From: Streptomyces bottropensis ATCC 25435
Lineage (GTDB): Bacteria; Actinomycetota; Actinomycetes; Streptomycetales; Streptomycetaceae
Reading direction: 5' to 3'
Length of the DNA stretch: 64,000 nt
NCBI RefSeq assembly: GCF_000383595.1
Contig: NZ_KB911581.1
Span: 5,054,496 to 5,118,495 of the forward strand
This document shows positions 1 through 9,464 of the stretch, piece by piece; position 1 is the stretch's first letter; the number at the start of each line of letters is the position of its first letter. The notes under the pieces are model-generated. The model ran no database searches. It was not told the origin of the DNA and was given only the letters and a program-made list of their open reading frames with translations. Both the position numbers and the translations under genes were made by a program.

Positions 1-1
1 C

Positions 2-2545
2 CGCACCCCTTCCCGCCTCCCCCTCTTCCCGATCGCCCTGCGTATGGCAGCGCACCGGATCTCCGCGCTGCTCGCCGTGGTGTGCGCGGTACTCGGCGGG
101 GCCGCCCTGATCACCGGCACCGGTGTGCTGGCCGAGTCCGGGCTGCGCTCACAGCTGCCGCCCGGCCGCCTCGGCGGGGCGGACATCGTCGTCGCGGCCG
201 ACCAGGAGTATCACCCGGACGGCGACCTGCCGCTCGCCCTGCCCGAGCGCGCCCGCATCCCGTCGTCCCTGACCGACCGGCTCTCCAGCCTGCCCGGGGT
301 GACGGCCGTGGTCGGCGACCTCGGCTTCCCGGCCGCGCTGGTCGACACCGGGGGAGGGGTCGTAGCGACCGCCGACGACCCTGCGGCGGCCGGACACGGC
401 TGGTCCTCCACCCAACTGCTGGCCCGCCCGCGTGTCGCCGGCCGCGCGCCGGCCGGCGCGGACGAGATCGCCGTCCCCGCCGTGACCGGTCTGCGCACCG
501 GGGACCGGGTGCAGGTCGTGGCGGGCGGCCGTCCCGCTGTGCGCTATCGCGTCGCCGCGGTGGTCGACGCACCGGGCGCGGGCGTGTACTTCGCCGACGC
601 CACGGCCCTACGCCTCGCCGGCCGCGACGACGCCCGCCGCTACGACCTGATCGGCCTGCGCACCGCGCCCGGAACCGGCGAGCGGGTCGCCGACGCGGTG
701 CGCGACCGGCTGGCCGGTACCGGGCTGACCGTCCGCACCGGCGCGGACATCGGCGAGAGCGTGGCTCCGGGCGTCGGCACGGCCCGCTCGCTGCTGATCC
801 TGCTCGCCGGTTCGCTCGGCGGGATCGTGCTGCTGATCACCGGGTTCGTCACGGCGGGCGCGTTGGGTGTGTCGATCGCCGGGCAGCGCCGCGACCTGGC
901 GCTGATGCGGGCGGTCGGGGCGACCCCGCGGCAGATCCGCCGGCTGGCCGCGGCGCAGTCCTCCGTGGTGGCGGCCGTGGCCCTGGCCCCCGGAGTGGCC
1001 CTCGGCTACCTCCTGGCGGGCCGCTTCCATGACATGCTCGCCGACCGAGGCGTCCTGCCCCCCGAACTCCCGCTGACCGTCGGCCCGTTGCCCGCCGCCG
1101 CCACCGTCCTCCTGCTCGTGCTGACCGTGCAGATCTCCGCCCGGGGCGCGGCCTGGCGCACCTCCCGAATGCCCGCGACGGAGGCCGTCGCGGAGTCCCG
1201 CAGCGAACCGCGCGAACCGTCGAAGGGCCGTACCCTCACCGGGGCTGTGCTGATCGCCGCCGCGTGCGCGCTGTCCGTCACCCCGCTGCTGACCCGCACG
1301 GTGGTCGGCGCGTCGGCCACCTCCATCGCCGGGATCGTCGCCGCGATCGGCCTGTCCTTGTGTGGCCCGGCCCTGGTCCGCACGGTCGGGGTGGCCGCCG
1401 TGCGTCGGCTGCGGCCCACGGCGCCCGCGCCGACCTGGCTCGCCCTCGCCAACGTACGGGCGTACGCGCTGCGGGTCGCCGCAGTGGTCAGCCCGCTGGC
1501 GATGGCGGTCGTGTTCGTCCTGACCTACGCCTTCGCGCAGACCACCGTCCTCGCGGCGACCGCGCAGGACACCGGCACCGGCACGCTTGCCCAGTACCGG
1601 CTGAGCGCACCGGCCCTCGGCGGCCTGCCGGCCGGCACGCGTGACGCCGTTCGCAAGCTGTCCGGAGTGCGGTCCGCCGCACCCGTCGGCTCGACGACCG
1701 TCGTCTGGCCGTACGAGCTGTTCGGCGAACCCGATGTGGAGTCGGTAACGGCGCTGATCGCCACGCCGGACGTGGCCGGGGTCCTCGACCCGGGGGTGCG
1801 GGAGGGAGGGCTGGCCGGCCTGACCGGCGCCACGGTCGCGGTGAGCAGCGAGGTCGCCGGTTCGCGGGGCGCCGGACTCGGCCGGCGGATCCGGCTGGTC
1901 CTCGGCGACGGCACACGTACCGAGGCGCGGGTGGCGGCCGTGTACGACCGGGGCCTCGGCTTCGGCTCACTGATCATCTCCGGGGACCTCATGGCCGGTC
2001 ACACCACCTCCGGCCTCACCCAGAGCCTCCTCGTCCGCACCAACGGCACGGCGACGGCGGCACGCGCGCTGGCCGATCTGACGGCGTCACGCCCGGGCCT
2101 GGCCCTGGAGAACACGTCCGAAACGGCCTCCGACGGCAAGCAGGACACCCCGCCCGAGGTGTGGATCAACCTCGCGACGATCGTGGTACTCCTCGGCTAC
2201 CTCCTCCTCAGCATCGCCAACAAGCTGGTCGCGGCCACCGCCCAGCGCCGGACCGAGATCGCGGCCCTGAGGCTGGTCGGCACGACGCCGCGGCAGATCC
2301 GGGCGATGATGCGACGCGAGGCGGCCGTGATCGCCGCGGCGGCACTCGTCTCCGGCCTGCTCCTCTCCGCACTCCCCCTCGCCCTCCTCGGCCAGGGCTT
2401 CCTCGACCGCCCCTGGCCGGCAGGCCCGGCCTGGCTGCTCCCCGCCGTCGCGGCGACGATCGTGACGACTGCCTTCCTCACGATCGAACTCCCCACCCGT
2501 CTGGCCCTGCGCACTGCCCCGGCGGACGCGATACGGGCGACGTGA
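2..2545 (+). CDS. FtsX-family ABC transporter permease (5' end probably outside window)
   Basis: This is an integral-membrane permease of the FtsX/MacB type, the membrane part of an ABC system that exports or extracts lipids, peptides or drugs. It has a first transmembrane helix near residue 10 (counted from the ATG at 44), a large extracytoplasmic region, helices around 250-365, a second periplasmic-type domain around 510-690, and three C-terminal helices from about 705 to 820. The duplicated FtsX motifs read ALMRAVGATPRQIRRL and ALRLVGTTPRQIRAM. The frame stays open without a stop back to base 2, and FPIALRM just before the ATG resembles the usual permease N-terminus, so the real start probably lies upstream. 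The ATPase partner is expected upstream of the window. The substrate is unknown. Confidence 0.85.
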   Translation, partial: RTPSRLPLFPIALRMAAHRISALLAVVCAVLGGAALITGTGVLAESGLRSQLPPGRLGGADIVVAADQEYHPDGDLPLALPERARIPSSLTDRLSSLPGVTAVVGDLGFPAALVDTGGGVVATADDPAAAGHGWSSTQLLARPRVAGRAPAGADEIAVPAVTGLRTGDRVQVVAGGRPAVRYRVAAVVDAPGAGVYFADATALRLAGRDDARRYDLIGLRTAPGTGERVADAVRDRLAGTGLTVRTGADIGESVAPGVGTARSLLILLAGSLGGIVLLITGFVTAGALGVSIAGQRRDLALMRAVGATPRQIRRLAAAQSSVVAAVALAPGVALGYLLAGRFHDMLADRGVLPPELPLTVGPLPAAATVLLLVLTVQISARGAAWRTSRMPATEAVAESRSEPREPSKGRTLTGAVLIAAACALSVTPLLTRTVVGASATSIAGIVAAIGLSLCGPALVRTVGVAAVRRLRPTAPAPTWLALANVRAYALRVAAVVSPLAMAVVFVLTYAFAQTTVLAATAQDTGTGTLAQYRLSAPALGGLPAGTRDAVRKLSGVRSAAPVGSTTVVWPYELFGEPDVESVTALIATPDVAGVLDPGVREGGLAGLTGATVAVSSEVAGSRGAGLGRRIRLVLGDGTRTEARVAAVYDRGLGFGSLIISGDLMAGHTTSGLTQSLLVRTNGTATAARALADLTASRPGLALENTSETASDGKQDTPPEVWINLATIVVLLGYLLLSIANKLVAATAQRRTEIAALRLVGTTPRQIRAMMRREAAVIAAAALVSGLLLSALPLALLGQGFLDRPWPAGPAWLLPAVAATIVTTAFLTIELPTRLALRTAPADAIRAT

Positions 2546-3167
2546 GATCCAGCCGGCATCGTCACCACCGATGAATGCCGCGGCGGACAGGACGATGCCG
2601 GGTGGAGCGCCTGCCGTGGGCCAGGACGACCGGCAGGCACACCGGCGGCAGGAGCCGGGACCGCACCGCGGCCGGGAGGCCGGCCCCTGATCGCACCCGA
2701 TGCCGCGCACCCGATGCCGTGGTGCACGACGACGGTGTCAGGCGTCCACTTCACGAGGTCAGGAAGTAAACGCGGCGGGCGCGCAACGGGCGGACGCAGA
2801 GGGCACCTTCACCGCGCGCTCGACCTTCGACCGCCGTCTGTCCGGCGTGGTCGTCACCGGCCACGCCGGCCACCGCCTGGTTCGCGACCGGACCATGGCC
2901 GCCCGCGCCCGCCGGGTGCTCAAGGCCGAGGTGAAGGAGATGGAGAAGACCAAGGAGATCCGGGGCCGGGGACCGACGCGGGCGCTGCTCGCCGAACACC
3001 TGCGCGCAGCGCGGGCGCCGTGCCCGGAACCGGCTGGGCATCCGGGACCGCTCCATCCGGCCGACCTGCTCTGCCATCGCCAGGGTGCGAGCATGAGGTC
3101 GCCTTCCGGCTGACTCGCTCCTCTGCCGCTCGCTCCTGCCGCTCCACTCCTGGCCTCAAGTCCTGCC
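2546..3167. other. Intergenic stretch, no identified gene
   Basis: About 620 bases between the permease and the convergent GNAT gene. A plus-strand frame around 2760-3110 reads a charged helical segment (AARARRVLKAEVKEMEKTKE) that looks coding-like, but it has no clear start, ribosome site or family. It may be a decayed gene. A weak inverted repeat (CGGCAT/ATGCCG, 2554-2580) just after the permease stop could be its terminator. Confidence 0.3.
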
Positions 3168-3836
3168 TCAGGGTCTCGCGCACACGGATGCGGCGCCGTC
3201 GTGCCGGTACCGGACGGTGTCCAGCTCACGACCGTCCGGCAGAGTGTGGCGGGCTGGGCCGGGGGCAGGGACGAAGCCGGCGCGTTCCAGCGCGCGGCGG
3301 CACGCGAGGTTCGCCGTCGCCGTGCCCGCTCGTACCGTCGGCAGACCGGCGTGGGCATGGCCGAACTCCGCGCCCGCCAGGAACAGTTCGGCGCCGAGGC
3401 CCTGGCCTCGATGATCGGGGGCGAGAACACCGCCGATCTCACCCGTGTCGTGGTCGAGTTCGAGGTACCCGGCGTAGCGCCCGGTGTCGCGGCGTATACC
3501 GACCATGAACTCGGGCATCTCCTGGCTGGGTTCGAAGGGCTCGGCCAGCTCGGGGTTGGACCGGATGAACCAAGGGGTGATGGCTCCGGCGGGGCCCATG
3601 CGCAGCAGGGCCCGTCTGGTATCGGCATCCGGTACGACCTGGTCCATCTGATTGCCCTGCCAGCGCTGGGCAGCGGGGTCCGCGCCCACGGCGAAGGCCG
3701 CCAACGCGTCGAGCCTGGTCACCGGGGTGTAGAACAGCAGATGCCGGGTGGCGAGGGCGTGCCGGCCGGGCGTGCACACGTCGGGGACCGGCAGGCCCGA
3801 GGCCGCCTGGCGACGTCGTAGGAGCGACCGGATCAT
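3168..3836 (-). CDS. GNAT-family N-acetyltransferase
   Basis: A RimJ-like GNAT acetyltransferase of 222 residues, expected to transfer acetyl from acetyl-CoA to an amino group of a small molecule or protein N-terminus. The acetyl-CoA pyrophosphate-binding motif A reads APDHRGQGLGAELFLAGAEF around residues 138-157. The following stretch TATANLACRRALERAGF matches the C-terminal part of RimJ-type enzymes. A G-rich ribosome site (GGGGG) lies a few bases before the ATG at 3836. It stands alone, pointing towards the permease. The acceptor substrate cannot be told from the sequence. Confidence 0.8.
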   Translation of the reverse strand: MIRSLLRRRQAASGLPVPDVCTPGRHALATRHLLFYTPVTRLDALAAFAVGADPAAQRWQGNQMDQVVPDADTRRALLRMGPAGAITPWFIRSNPELAEPFEPSQEMPEFMVGIRRDTGRYAGYLELDHDTGEIGGVLAPDHRGQGLGAELFLAGAEFGHAHAGLPTVRAGTATANLACRRALERAGFVPAPGPARHTLPDGRELDTVRYRHDGAASVCARP

Positions 3837-4094
3837 GTAACCCCCCGTTGTGTTCGTCCTATGCGTCCGGCGGCACGTACCGGGTGTGTGCGACCCAACG
3901 TACCGGCAGGGGAGAGCGTGATCGGCGACACGTCCCTGGACTCGGATCCTGGACGCGGTCTGTCTCGGTCAGACGGACGACGGCGCCGCAGTGACCGCCG
4001 CCCGATTGCGCGATGTCATCGAGCGGCTTTCGGGACCTGCGCGTCGGACTGGTCGGCCGTTTCCGGACGAGGATGCGCGTTCATTCCACACTGA

Positions 4095-4260
4095 TCAGCG
4101 CCGCCGACGACCTTGCCCCCGGCCGGCGGATTCCGTCGCGCCGGGTTGGGCGGGCTTCGCACAGACGTCCTTCGGGGTCGCGGCGGTCCGGGCGTAGACA
4201 TCCACATCGGCGTCCGTGATGGCGTCGGGCTGGTTGGTCAGGTTGTCGAAGAACCGGGAG
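4095..4260 (-). pseudogene. Relic of alpha/beta hydrolase (epoxide hydrolase/haloacetate dehalogenase type)
   Basis: The minus strand encodes SRFFDNLTNQPDAITDADVD followed by VYARTAATP. This closely follows the cap-domain signature of alpha/beta hydrolases of the epoxide hydrolase/haloacetate dehalogenase group (FFD..F..NPDAI.D.D...Y...Y..PGA). Only about 35 family-like residues survive before the frame runs into unrelated sequence. No catalytic triad is present, so it is a dead fragment. The rest of the 3837-4496 gap shows no recognisable gene. Confidence 0.45.
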
Positions 4261-4496
4261 TGAGCTCTTGGCCGCAGCGTCCGGCTTTCGATCGCTGCGC
4301 CGAGCGGCGGAGTGAGGCGTGTGTGCGGTTTTTGTGAATCCGTGCTGTCGTTCGGGTGTGGATGTCTATGGCCGGGATACGTGTGCTGGCGATGATGTCC
4401 GTTCGGGCTTCTCGCGACGTCTGCCGACCGGAAGAACCTCTCGGGGATAGGGCTGGTGGGGCGGCTGCGGGTGGTCCCTGGCCGACAGGCTGACGC

Positions 4497-5747
4497 ATGG
4501 CTTCGCCCGAGGACTCGGCCGGTATGCTCCATGCGCTGCTGCGGGCGAGTCACCTGTCCGCGTTCGAGGAGCTGCCGGCCCTGGTGACCCGCCATGCGGG
4601 TGATGCCGGGTTTCGCCGGGCGCGTATCTACGTGGCGGACATCCAGGAACTGGTGCTGCGGGAGGCCACCGGGCAGGGTCTGGACGCCGGAGCGGGCGGG
4701 CGGGAGCTGCGGGTCGACGGCACGCTGGCGGGCCGGGTCTTTCGCGACGGGCAGTCGCGCTCCGGGCCGGTCGCGGGCCGCGTGCAGCACTGGCTGCCGG
4801 TGCTGGACGGCACCGAACGTCTCGGTGTCCTGCGCATCGAGACCGACGATGAACCGGACGAGCCCACGCGGACGGCGATGGAGGGCCTGGCATCCCTGGT
4901 GGGCCTGCTGCTGGTCTCCAAGCGGCACCACAGCGACTCCTACGCCCGCCTCACCCGTGTCAGTCCGATGACGGTGTCAGCGGAGATGCAGTGGACGCTG
5001 ATGCCGCCGCGGACGTTCGCGAACAAGCGGGTGACCATCGCCGCGACGATGGAACCCGCCTACGCCACCGCCGGTGACGCCTTCGACTACGCTCTGGCCG
5101 GCGACACCGCTCATCTCGCGGTCTTCGACGCCATGGGCCACGACACCTCCGCCGGACTGACCGCGAATCTCGCCATGGCCACCTGCCGAAACCAGCGACG
5201 CCAAGGCCACAGCCTCACCCAAGCCCGCGACGCCATCGAAGCCACTCTGCTCGAACAGTTCGCCCACACCCGCTACGCCACCGCGGTCCTGGCCGACCTC
5301 GATCTCACCACCGGTGTCCTGACCTGGATCAACTGCGGCCACCACCCGCCCGTCCTGATCCGCGGCCGACGCTGGACCACCCACCTGGCCTGCACCCCCA
5401 CCCACCCGCTCGGAACCGACCTCGGCCTTCCCAGGACCCTGTGCCGCGAGCAGTTGGAGCCCGGCGACCAGCTGCTGCTCTACACCGACGGCATCATCGA
5501 AGCCCGTGACGCCAAAGGGCGCCAGTTCGGCCGCGACCGCTTCGTCGACTTCGTCATCCGACACCAGGCCGACGGTTTGCCCGCACCGGAAACCCTGCGC
5601 CGCCTTGTGCGGGCCGTGCTCGAACATCACGACGGGCACCTCAACGACGACGCCACCGTCCTGCTGTGTGAATGGCACGGCGCACCGCAAACGGCTCCAC
5701 CCGCCCATGACCACGGCACATCCGACTCGACATCACCGATGATCTGA
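4497..5747 (+). CDS. GAF-PP2C (SpoIIE-type) protein serine/threonine phosphatase
   Basis: A 416-residue soluble phosphatase of the Streptomyces type, combining an N-terminal GAF-like sensor (about 15-140) with a SpoIIE/RsbU PP2C domain (about 160-392). Such proteins dephosphorylate anti-anti-sigma factors and so regulate stress or developmental sigma factors. Metal-binding and fold motifs are visible: GDAFDY (193-198), DAMGHD (211-216), NCGHHPP (279-285), LYTDGIIEAR (328-337) and NDDATVLL (383-390). All key acidic residues are present, so it should be active. No kinase or antagonist gene is adjacent, so its target is probably encoded elsewhere. The GAF ligand is unknown. Confidence 0.88.
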   Translation: MASPEDSAGMLHALLRASHLSAFEELPALVTRHAGDAGFRRARIYVADIQELVLREATGQGLDAGAGGRELRVDGTLAGRVFRDGQSRSGPVAGRVQHWLPVLDGTERLGVLRIETDDEPDEPTRTAMEGLASLVGLLLVSKRHHSDSYARLTRVSPMTVSAEMQWTLMPPRTFANKRVTIAATMEPAYATAGDAFDYALAGDTAHLAVFDAMGHDTSAGLTANLAMATCRNQRRQGHSLTQARDAIEATLLEQFAHTRYATAVLADLDLTTGVLTWINCGHHPPVLIRGRRWTTHLACTPTHPLGTDLGLPRTLCREQLEPGDQLLLYTDGIIEARDAKGRQFGRDRFVDFVIRHQADGLPAPETLRRLVRAVLEHHDGHLNDDATVLLCEWHGAPQTAPPAHDHGTSDSTSPMI

Positions 5748-6068
5748 CTGAGCCGCGTGCGAGAACGATCCGAGAGATGCGCTCCTGCTGCGCCGGCACG
5801 GCCCGCTGATCAATGGAAGTTCTGTCGGTGGTGCGCACCGCCGGTCCAGATGCGTCACCCCGGTCCGGTGCCGAAAGCAGGCGTCCGAGATCAGCGGCGC
5901 CTGCCGCGAAAGCATCGACCACCTCCTTGAGGTCAGCGCCTTCTGACTCCGTCTGCGGGGTCATGAATGATGTGGCCACCTGCGGGTGCACGCTTATGCG
6001 TGGGCAGGCTGGGCACGCGTCACGGTGTACGACCCGCTCGACGTCGACCAGGCGAGGACGGTACCGCG
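5748..6068. other. Intergenic stretch, no convincing gene
   Basis: About 320 bases. The minus strand contains an open frame starting near 5963 (MTPQTESEGADLKEVVDAF...) with acceptable codon use that runs into the 3' end of the phosphatase gene. It has no recognisable family or good ribosome site, so it is not called as a gene. Confidence 0.25.
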
Positions 6069-6479
6069 ATGGCCGAGTACGAACGTTCACGGACGATGCC
6101 CGCGCAGCCCGAGCACGTCTTCGACCAGGCTGCCCAGATCGGTCAGCTGGAGACCTGGCTGCCGCAGGTCCTGCACGTGAACGCCGGGGATCTTCCTGCC
6201 GTCACCGTGCACGAGGACCGCACCGGCGAAGACACCTCCGCCTCGCTGCGCGCCCGCCGCGACCAGATGCGGCTCGAATGGAGCACCCGCGATGGCGGCT
6301 ACACCGGCTGGCTCCAAGTCGCCGGCATCGGCAGCGGAGCCAGTGAGGTGACGGTGCACCTGTCATTCTTCGACGCCAGCCACGACCCGGGTGCGCCGGC
6401 CGTAGGCGACGCTCTGGACACCAGCCTTCAGCGGCTGGAGGAACAGGTGCGACTGCGCGTCGACAACGCGGCCGGCTGA
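6069..6479 (+). CDS. SRPBCC-family (polyketide cyclase/START-like) protein
   Basis: A 136-residue SRPBCC-fold protein. The N-terminus MAEYERSRTMPAQPEHVFDQ is typical of this hydrophobic-ligand-binding fold, with the first strand followed by the helix that covers the cavity. A GARD site (CGAGGAC) about 8 bases upstream supports the ATG at 6069 over the in-frame upstream start at 5967. Members act as cyclases, lipid or pigment binders, or stress proteins. No partner gene lies nearby, so the ligand is unknown. Confidence 0.7.
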   Translation: MAEYERSRTMPAQPEHVFDQAAQIGQLETWLPQVLHVNAGDLPAVTVHEDRTGEDTSASLRARRDQMRLEWSTRDGGYTGWLQVAGIGSGASEVTVHLSFFDASHDPGAPAVGDALDTSLQRLEEQVRLRVDNAAG

Positions 6480-8272
6480 GACCGGCTGGGCACGCACGAC
6501 ATGGCCCGCGCCTGGGAGCCAGGCTGAACCAGACCGCCTGCGGACTGTCTCTGTCTCTCAGCCGCTCCGAGCTGATCCGCTTTCCGCACCTCACCTGGAC
6601 GGACACTTTCCCGGAGTCCGGAGGCGCGGTGGAACGGGTGCGACGCCAGTGCCCGCCCTGCGCCTCCGCGACCGGACGCCGCGGCGGCGACCCACGCCCA
6701 CGCCGTCAGCGCACCAGGCCGGCAGCGCACCGACCCTCGGCCCTGAAAAGCACACAATTCGGTGGGCGACGGCAGTCGGCCCCGGGGCGGGGCATGTCAG
6801 ACGGGTTGCGCGGCGCCCGTGCCGTCGGCGGTGCCGCGGCGACGCCATGTGGGGGAGCGCCGGCACCGGAGAGAGGCCGGGGCGAGCACCTTGCCCGCAG
6901 CCCGGCATGGTGGCCGATGATGTCCCCGGACCAGCATGAAGGAGATGTAGCCGCCGACCGGATGCAGGTCGCAGCCACAGGACGTGCCGGCCCACGAGCC
7001 GTACGATCATGTCCTGGTCGTTGCGGAGCTCGGGCACGGGGACTTCTTCCCTCGCCCTTCCCGGCGAGACAACGCCCTGCCGAGGCGACGTCGGTGAGGG
7101 TGTGCTGAGCGTCGAGGCGCCCAAGGCCGACGGAGCCAGGCCCCGCCGTATCGAGATGACAGGCGGCAAGTGACGCCCCGGCCGGCCCTGGAGCATGTGA
7201 GGGTGCACGCTCCAGGGCCCTGCCCACCGTCGTGCCTCGTGCGCCTTCCGGCCGTCCGAGAGGCTGCTTGTAGCACCCATTGGCGGCAGCACGCTCGCCC
7301 GTTCGGCCCACCGAGCGGGGCGGCGCTTGGGCGACGGAGATGACTCTCCGGTGCCGCTGGTTGGCCGGCAACGGGCACTCGGGGAGCGGCGGTGTGGGCT
7401 GAAAGGGTGATGACGGCGGTTGTGCTGTGTCGTAAGAGTCTCGTCAGGCGTTGGTCCAGGTGTGAATCCTCGTGTAGACGACGCTGTGCCGTATGCGGCA
7501 ACGCCCGGGCCTACTGGCTCCCGGCCCGGGCCAGATGACCTGAGCATCAGAGTCAGGCGTGACGGCGGGCGGAGTCGGGCCGTCATGGTCATCTGCTCAG
7601 CGGTGCTTGTCACGGCTGCTGTGGTGCTCGCCGTTGCGGGCCGGCTCGCTTGAGAGATCCACGGACGGGCGGTTGCCTGGGCAAGACGGACGGCTCGACT
7701 GTCGCGACAGCGTCAGACGCGGGTGTGTGCCTGCGCGACCAGCTGGCCCAGGCGATCGCCTCGCTCCGCTGGCAGACAGCGGTGATGCTGTCCCATGCCC
7801 CCGGCCGTAGGCCAGAAGGCGACTCGTCCCCCGGCCCGCAGCCCGGGGGGTAGGCCAGCAGATCACGCGCGCACCGCCAGCCCTTCACGGCCCGGTCGGC
7901 CATCGCCACCGTGCAGCCGCGGGTACCCGCAGGTTCCAGGTGGCGCAGGCGGTGAGGCGGCCGCCATGCGTTCGAGGCCCATGGGGGCGCGGTCCTGCGG
8001 TTGGTGATCCTGCGGTTGGTGGTCCAGTTCTGACCTGGTCCGCAGAGCTTCGGGCAGGTGGCTGAACTGCTGAGCCGGAGCTCCGGGCAGACCGATGCCA
8101 TCCAGCCCGATCCGCTCATTTTGATCGCCGCCGCGGCCGTACCGCTACGCAGACGGGGCAGCGGCCGGGACCAGCAGGCACGGTGGCATAGACCTCCCGG
8201 TGCGGGGTACTTGGAGCCTGCTTGACGTACCCGGTGGTGAGCCGTGGGTGTCAGAGCCTGGAGGCAGGCAGT
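6480..8272. other. Long non-coding or decayed stretch
   Basis: About 1.8 kb. Many open frames exist on both strands because stops are rare in GC-rich DNA, but none shows a known family, consistent codon bias and a ribosome site together. The only candidate is a short membrane-peptide frame ending at 7653, listed separately. No tRNA or recognisable RNA was seen. Confidence 0.4.
7462..7653 (+). CDS. Possible small single-pass membrane peptide
   Basis: A GTG-initiated frame of 63 codons ends with a hydrophobic stretch MVICSAVLVTAAVVLAVAG that would form one transmembrane helix at the C-terminus, preceded by a basic RRDGGRSR segment. There is no clear ribosome site and no family match, so this is only a candidate. 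A shorter version starting at the internal ATG near 7585 would be almost all membrane helix. Confidence 0.22.
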   Translation: MNPRVDDAVPYAATPGPTGSRPGPDDLSIRVRRDGGRSRAVMVICSAVLVTAAVVLAVAGRLA

Positions 8273-8302
8273 TCCCGTGGTGCGGCCCGCCGCACCACGG
8301 GA
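8273..8302 (+). promoter_or_regulatory. Leader hairpin ahead of DUF5133 gene
   Basis: A perfect 13-bp inverted repeat (TCCCGTGGTGCGG / CCGCACCACGGGA) with a 4-nt loop sits 25 nt upstream of the GTG start at 8328. It is followed by GGGGCTTT and then the ribosome site. It could be an attenuator, an mRNA-stabilising 5' stem or the terminator of an upstream transcript. Confidence 0.55.
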
Positions 8303-8327
8303 GGGGCTTTGAGAGAGGGGAATCAGT

Positions 8328-8573
8328 GTGATCATTCCGGCGGAGAAGGAGCTGCGCGCTGTGCTGGCCCGGTTCGCTCAGGCACGTATCGAACATGACG
8401 TGCGCCCCACCGGCCGCACCAGCCGGGACCTTGAGGACTCCACGTACACGCTGTGCGTGATGACCGGAGCCCGCACCGCCAAGCAGGCTCTGCTCGCGGC
8501 CGATGCACTGCTGGAACAGTACAAAGCGAGTCGTACGAGCACCTCCCAAGAGGATGAGACGCTGGCCGCGTAA
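8328..8573 (+). CDS. DUF5133 domain protein
   Basis: An 81-residue protein matching the small Streptomyces DUF5133 family, which has a helical N-terminus, a DxxYTLCV(S/M)TGxR centre and a C-terminal helix. Here the core reads DLEDSTYTLCVMTGARTAKQ. The family is widespread in streptomycetes and its function is unknown. The start is GTG at 8328 with the strong site GAGAGAGGGG 7-16 bases before it. The gene sits between a leader hairpin (8273-8302) and a downstream hairpin (8590-8612), so it is probably its own transcription unit. Confidence 0.75.
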   Translation: MIIPAEKELRAVLARFAQARIEHDVRPTGRTSRDLEDSTYTLCVMTGARTAKQALLAADALLEQYKASRTSTSQEDETLAA

Positions 8574-8589
8574 GACTGATTTCACTCCT

Positions 8590-8612
8590 CCTGTCGCTGG
8601 GTCAGCGACAGG
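8590..8612 (+). terminator. Hairpin terminator after DUF5133 gene
   Basis: A perfect 9-bp stem (CCTGTCGCT / AGCGACAGG) with a 5-nt loop begins 17 bases after the DUF5133 stop and is followed by GTTCTG. It lacks a long U-tract, as is usual in Streptomyces. Confidence 0.6.
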
Positions 8613-8655
8613 GTTCTGCCCGCACTGCGGCAATGGCGACGTAGACCGGCGCCGG

Positions 8656-8683
8656 CGATCAACGATCAACGATCAACGATCAT
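8656..8683. repeat. Four-copy heptamer tandem repeat
   Basis: CGATCAA occurs three times in tandem and is followed by CGATCAT, in an otherwise featureless gap between the DUF5133 gene and vanZ. It is probably slippage-generated; no role is evident. Confidence 0.6.
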
Positions 8684-8806
8684 AGAGATCGAGCCGGCGT
8701 CGGGAGCGGATTGCTCGAAGGTGAGCCGTCCTGTGGGCTCGCCGACCAGTGCGGGCGCCTTCAGCAGCTGCGCGGTACCGGCCGTGGTCTTCGGAGGACC
8801 GGCGAA

Positions 8807-8854
8807 GCCGGCCGGAGTGGCCCTGCCTTCGCGGTAGGCACCTCCGGCCGGCTG
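8807..8854 (-). terminator. Hairpin terminator after VanZ-family gene
   Basis: A 12-bp perfect inverted repeat (AGCCGGCCGGAG / CTCCGGCCGGCT) is separated by 24 nt that contain an inner TGCCT/AGGCA pair. It lies 44 bases beyond the stop of the minus-strand VanZ gene, the position expected for its terminator. Confidence 0.6.
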
Positions 8855-8897
8855 TGTTCGTGACAGCAGTCGCCTTACTTCGCCGATCGGCAGGATC

Positions 8898-9461
8898 TCA
8901 GTCCGCGGCAGTGGCCCGCCGTTGGGTGAAGCGGTGCCACCAGTGGCGGCGCCTTGGGTGTACGGCGCGACCGAGCCGACGGCCGATCAGCAGGTAGCCC
9001 AGCAAGGCGCCCGACGTGTTGAGCAGAACGTCATCGATGTCGAAGGCCCGCCCGGTGATCAGCGCACCTTGTACAAGTTCGACCAGCAGCATCACCAGAG
9101 CCGTGACCACTGCCACGCGCAGCAGCCCACGGACCTTGGGGACCAGCACCGGCAGCACCACGCCGAACGGGACGCCCAGCACGATGTTCCCGCCGAGCTG
9201 CTTGACGGTGTCACGGAAAGCGGGCTGTGCAAGATAGTTGCGGATGGAGTCCCCGGGACGCAGATTACTGTGCGTCAAGGGTACGGAGGCAGCCGACGGC
9301 TCCAAAGTCAGCCGGGCCAGCACCACGGCGAAGGCCACGGTCACCGCGAAGGCCAACAGCATGGCAAGCGCCCGGCCCCACCACGGCAAGACGGGCTTGC
9401 CACGGTCCGCCCGTCTCCCCGCCTTCTTTGCGGCTTTGTCGTACAGAGCTGTGCGCGCCAT
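8898..9461 (-). CDS. VanZ-family membrane protein
   Basis: A 187-residue membrane protein of the VanZ family, named for the teicoplanin-resistance protein of Enterococcus but mostly uncharacterised in actinomycetes. Hydrophobic helices lie around residues 30-50, 95-112, 115-135 and 145-165. The family motifs NIVLGVPFGVVLP, ELVQGALITGRAFDIDD and NTSGALLGYLL are all present. The ATG at 9461 has GGGGAC at good spacing; a TTG one codon earlier is less likely. The basic C-terminal tail should be cytoplasmic. Confidence 0.85.
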   Translation of the reverse strand: MARTALYDKAAKKAGRRADRGKPVLPWWGRALAMLLAFAVTVAFAVVLARLTLEPSAASVPLTHSNLRPGDSIRNYLAQPAFRDTVKQLGGNIVLGVPFGVVLPVLVPKVRGLLRVAVVTALVMLLVELVQGALITGRAFDIDDVLLNTSGALLGYLLIGRRLGRAVHPRRRHWWHRFTQRRATAAD

Positions 9462-9464
9462 CAA

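Noticed and set aside
4497..5747. Phosphatase as a degenerate PP2C
   Set aside because: All acidic metal-binding positions (GDAFDY, DAMGHD, DGIIEAR, NDDAT) are present, so there is no reason to call it inactive.
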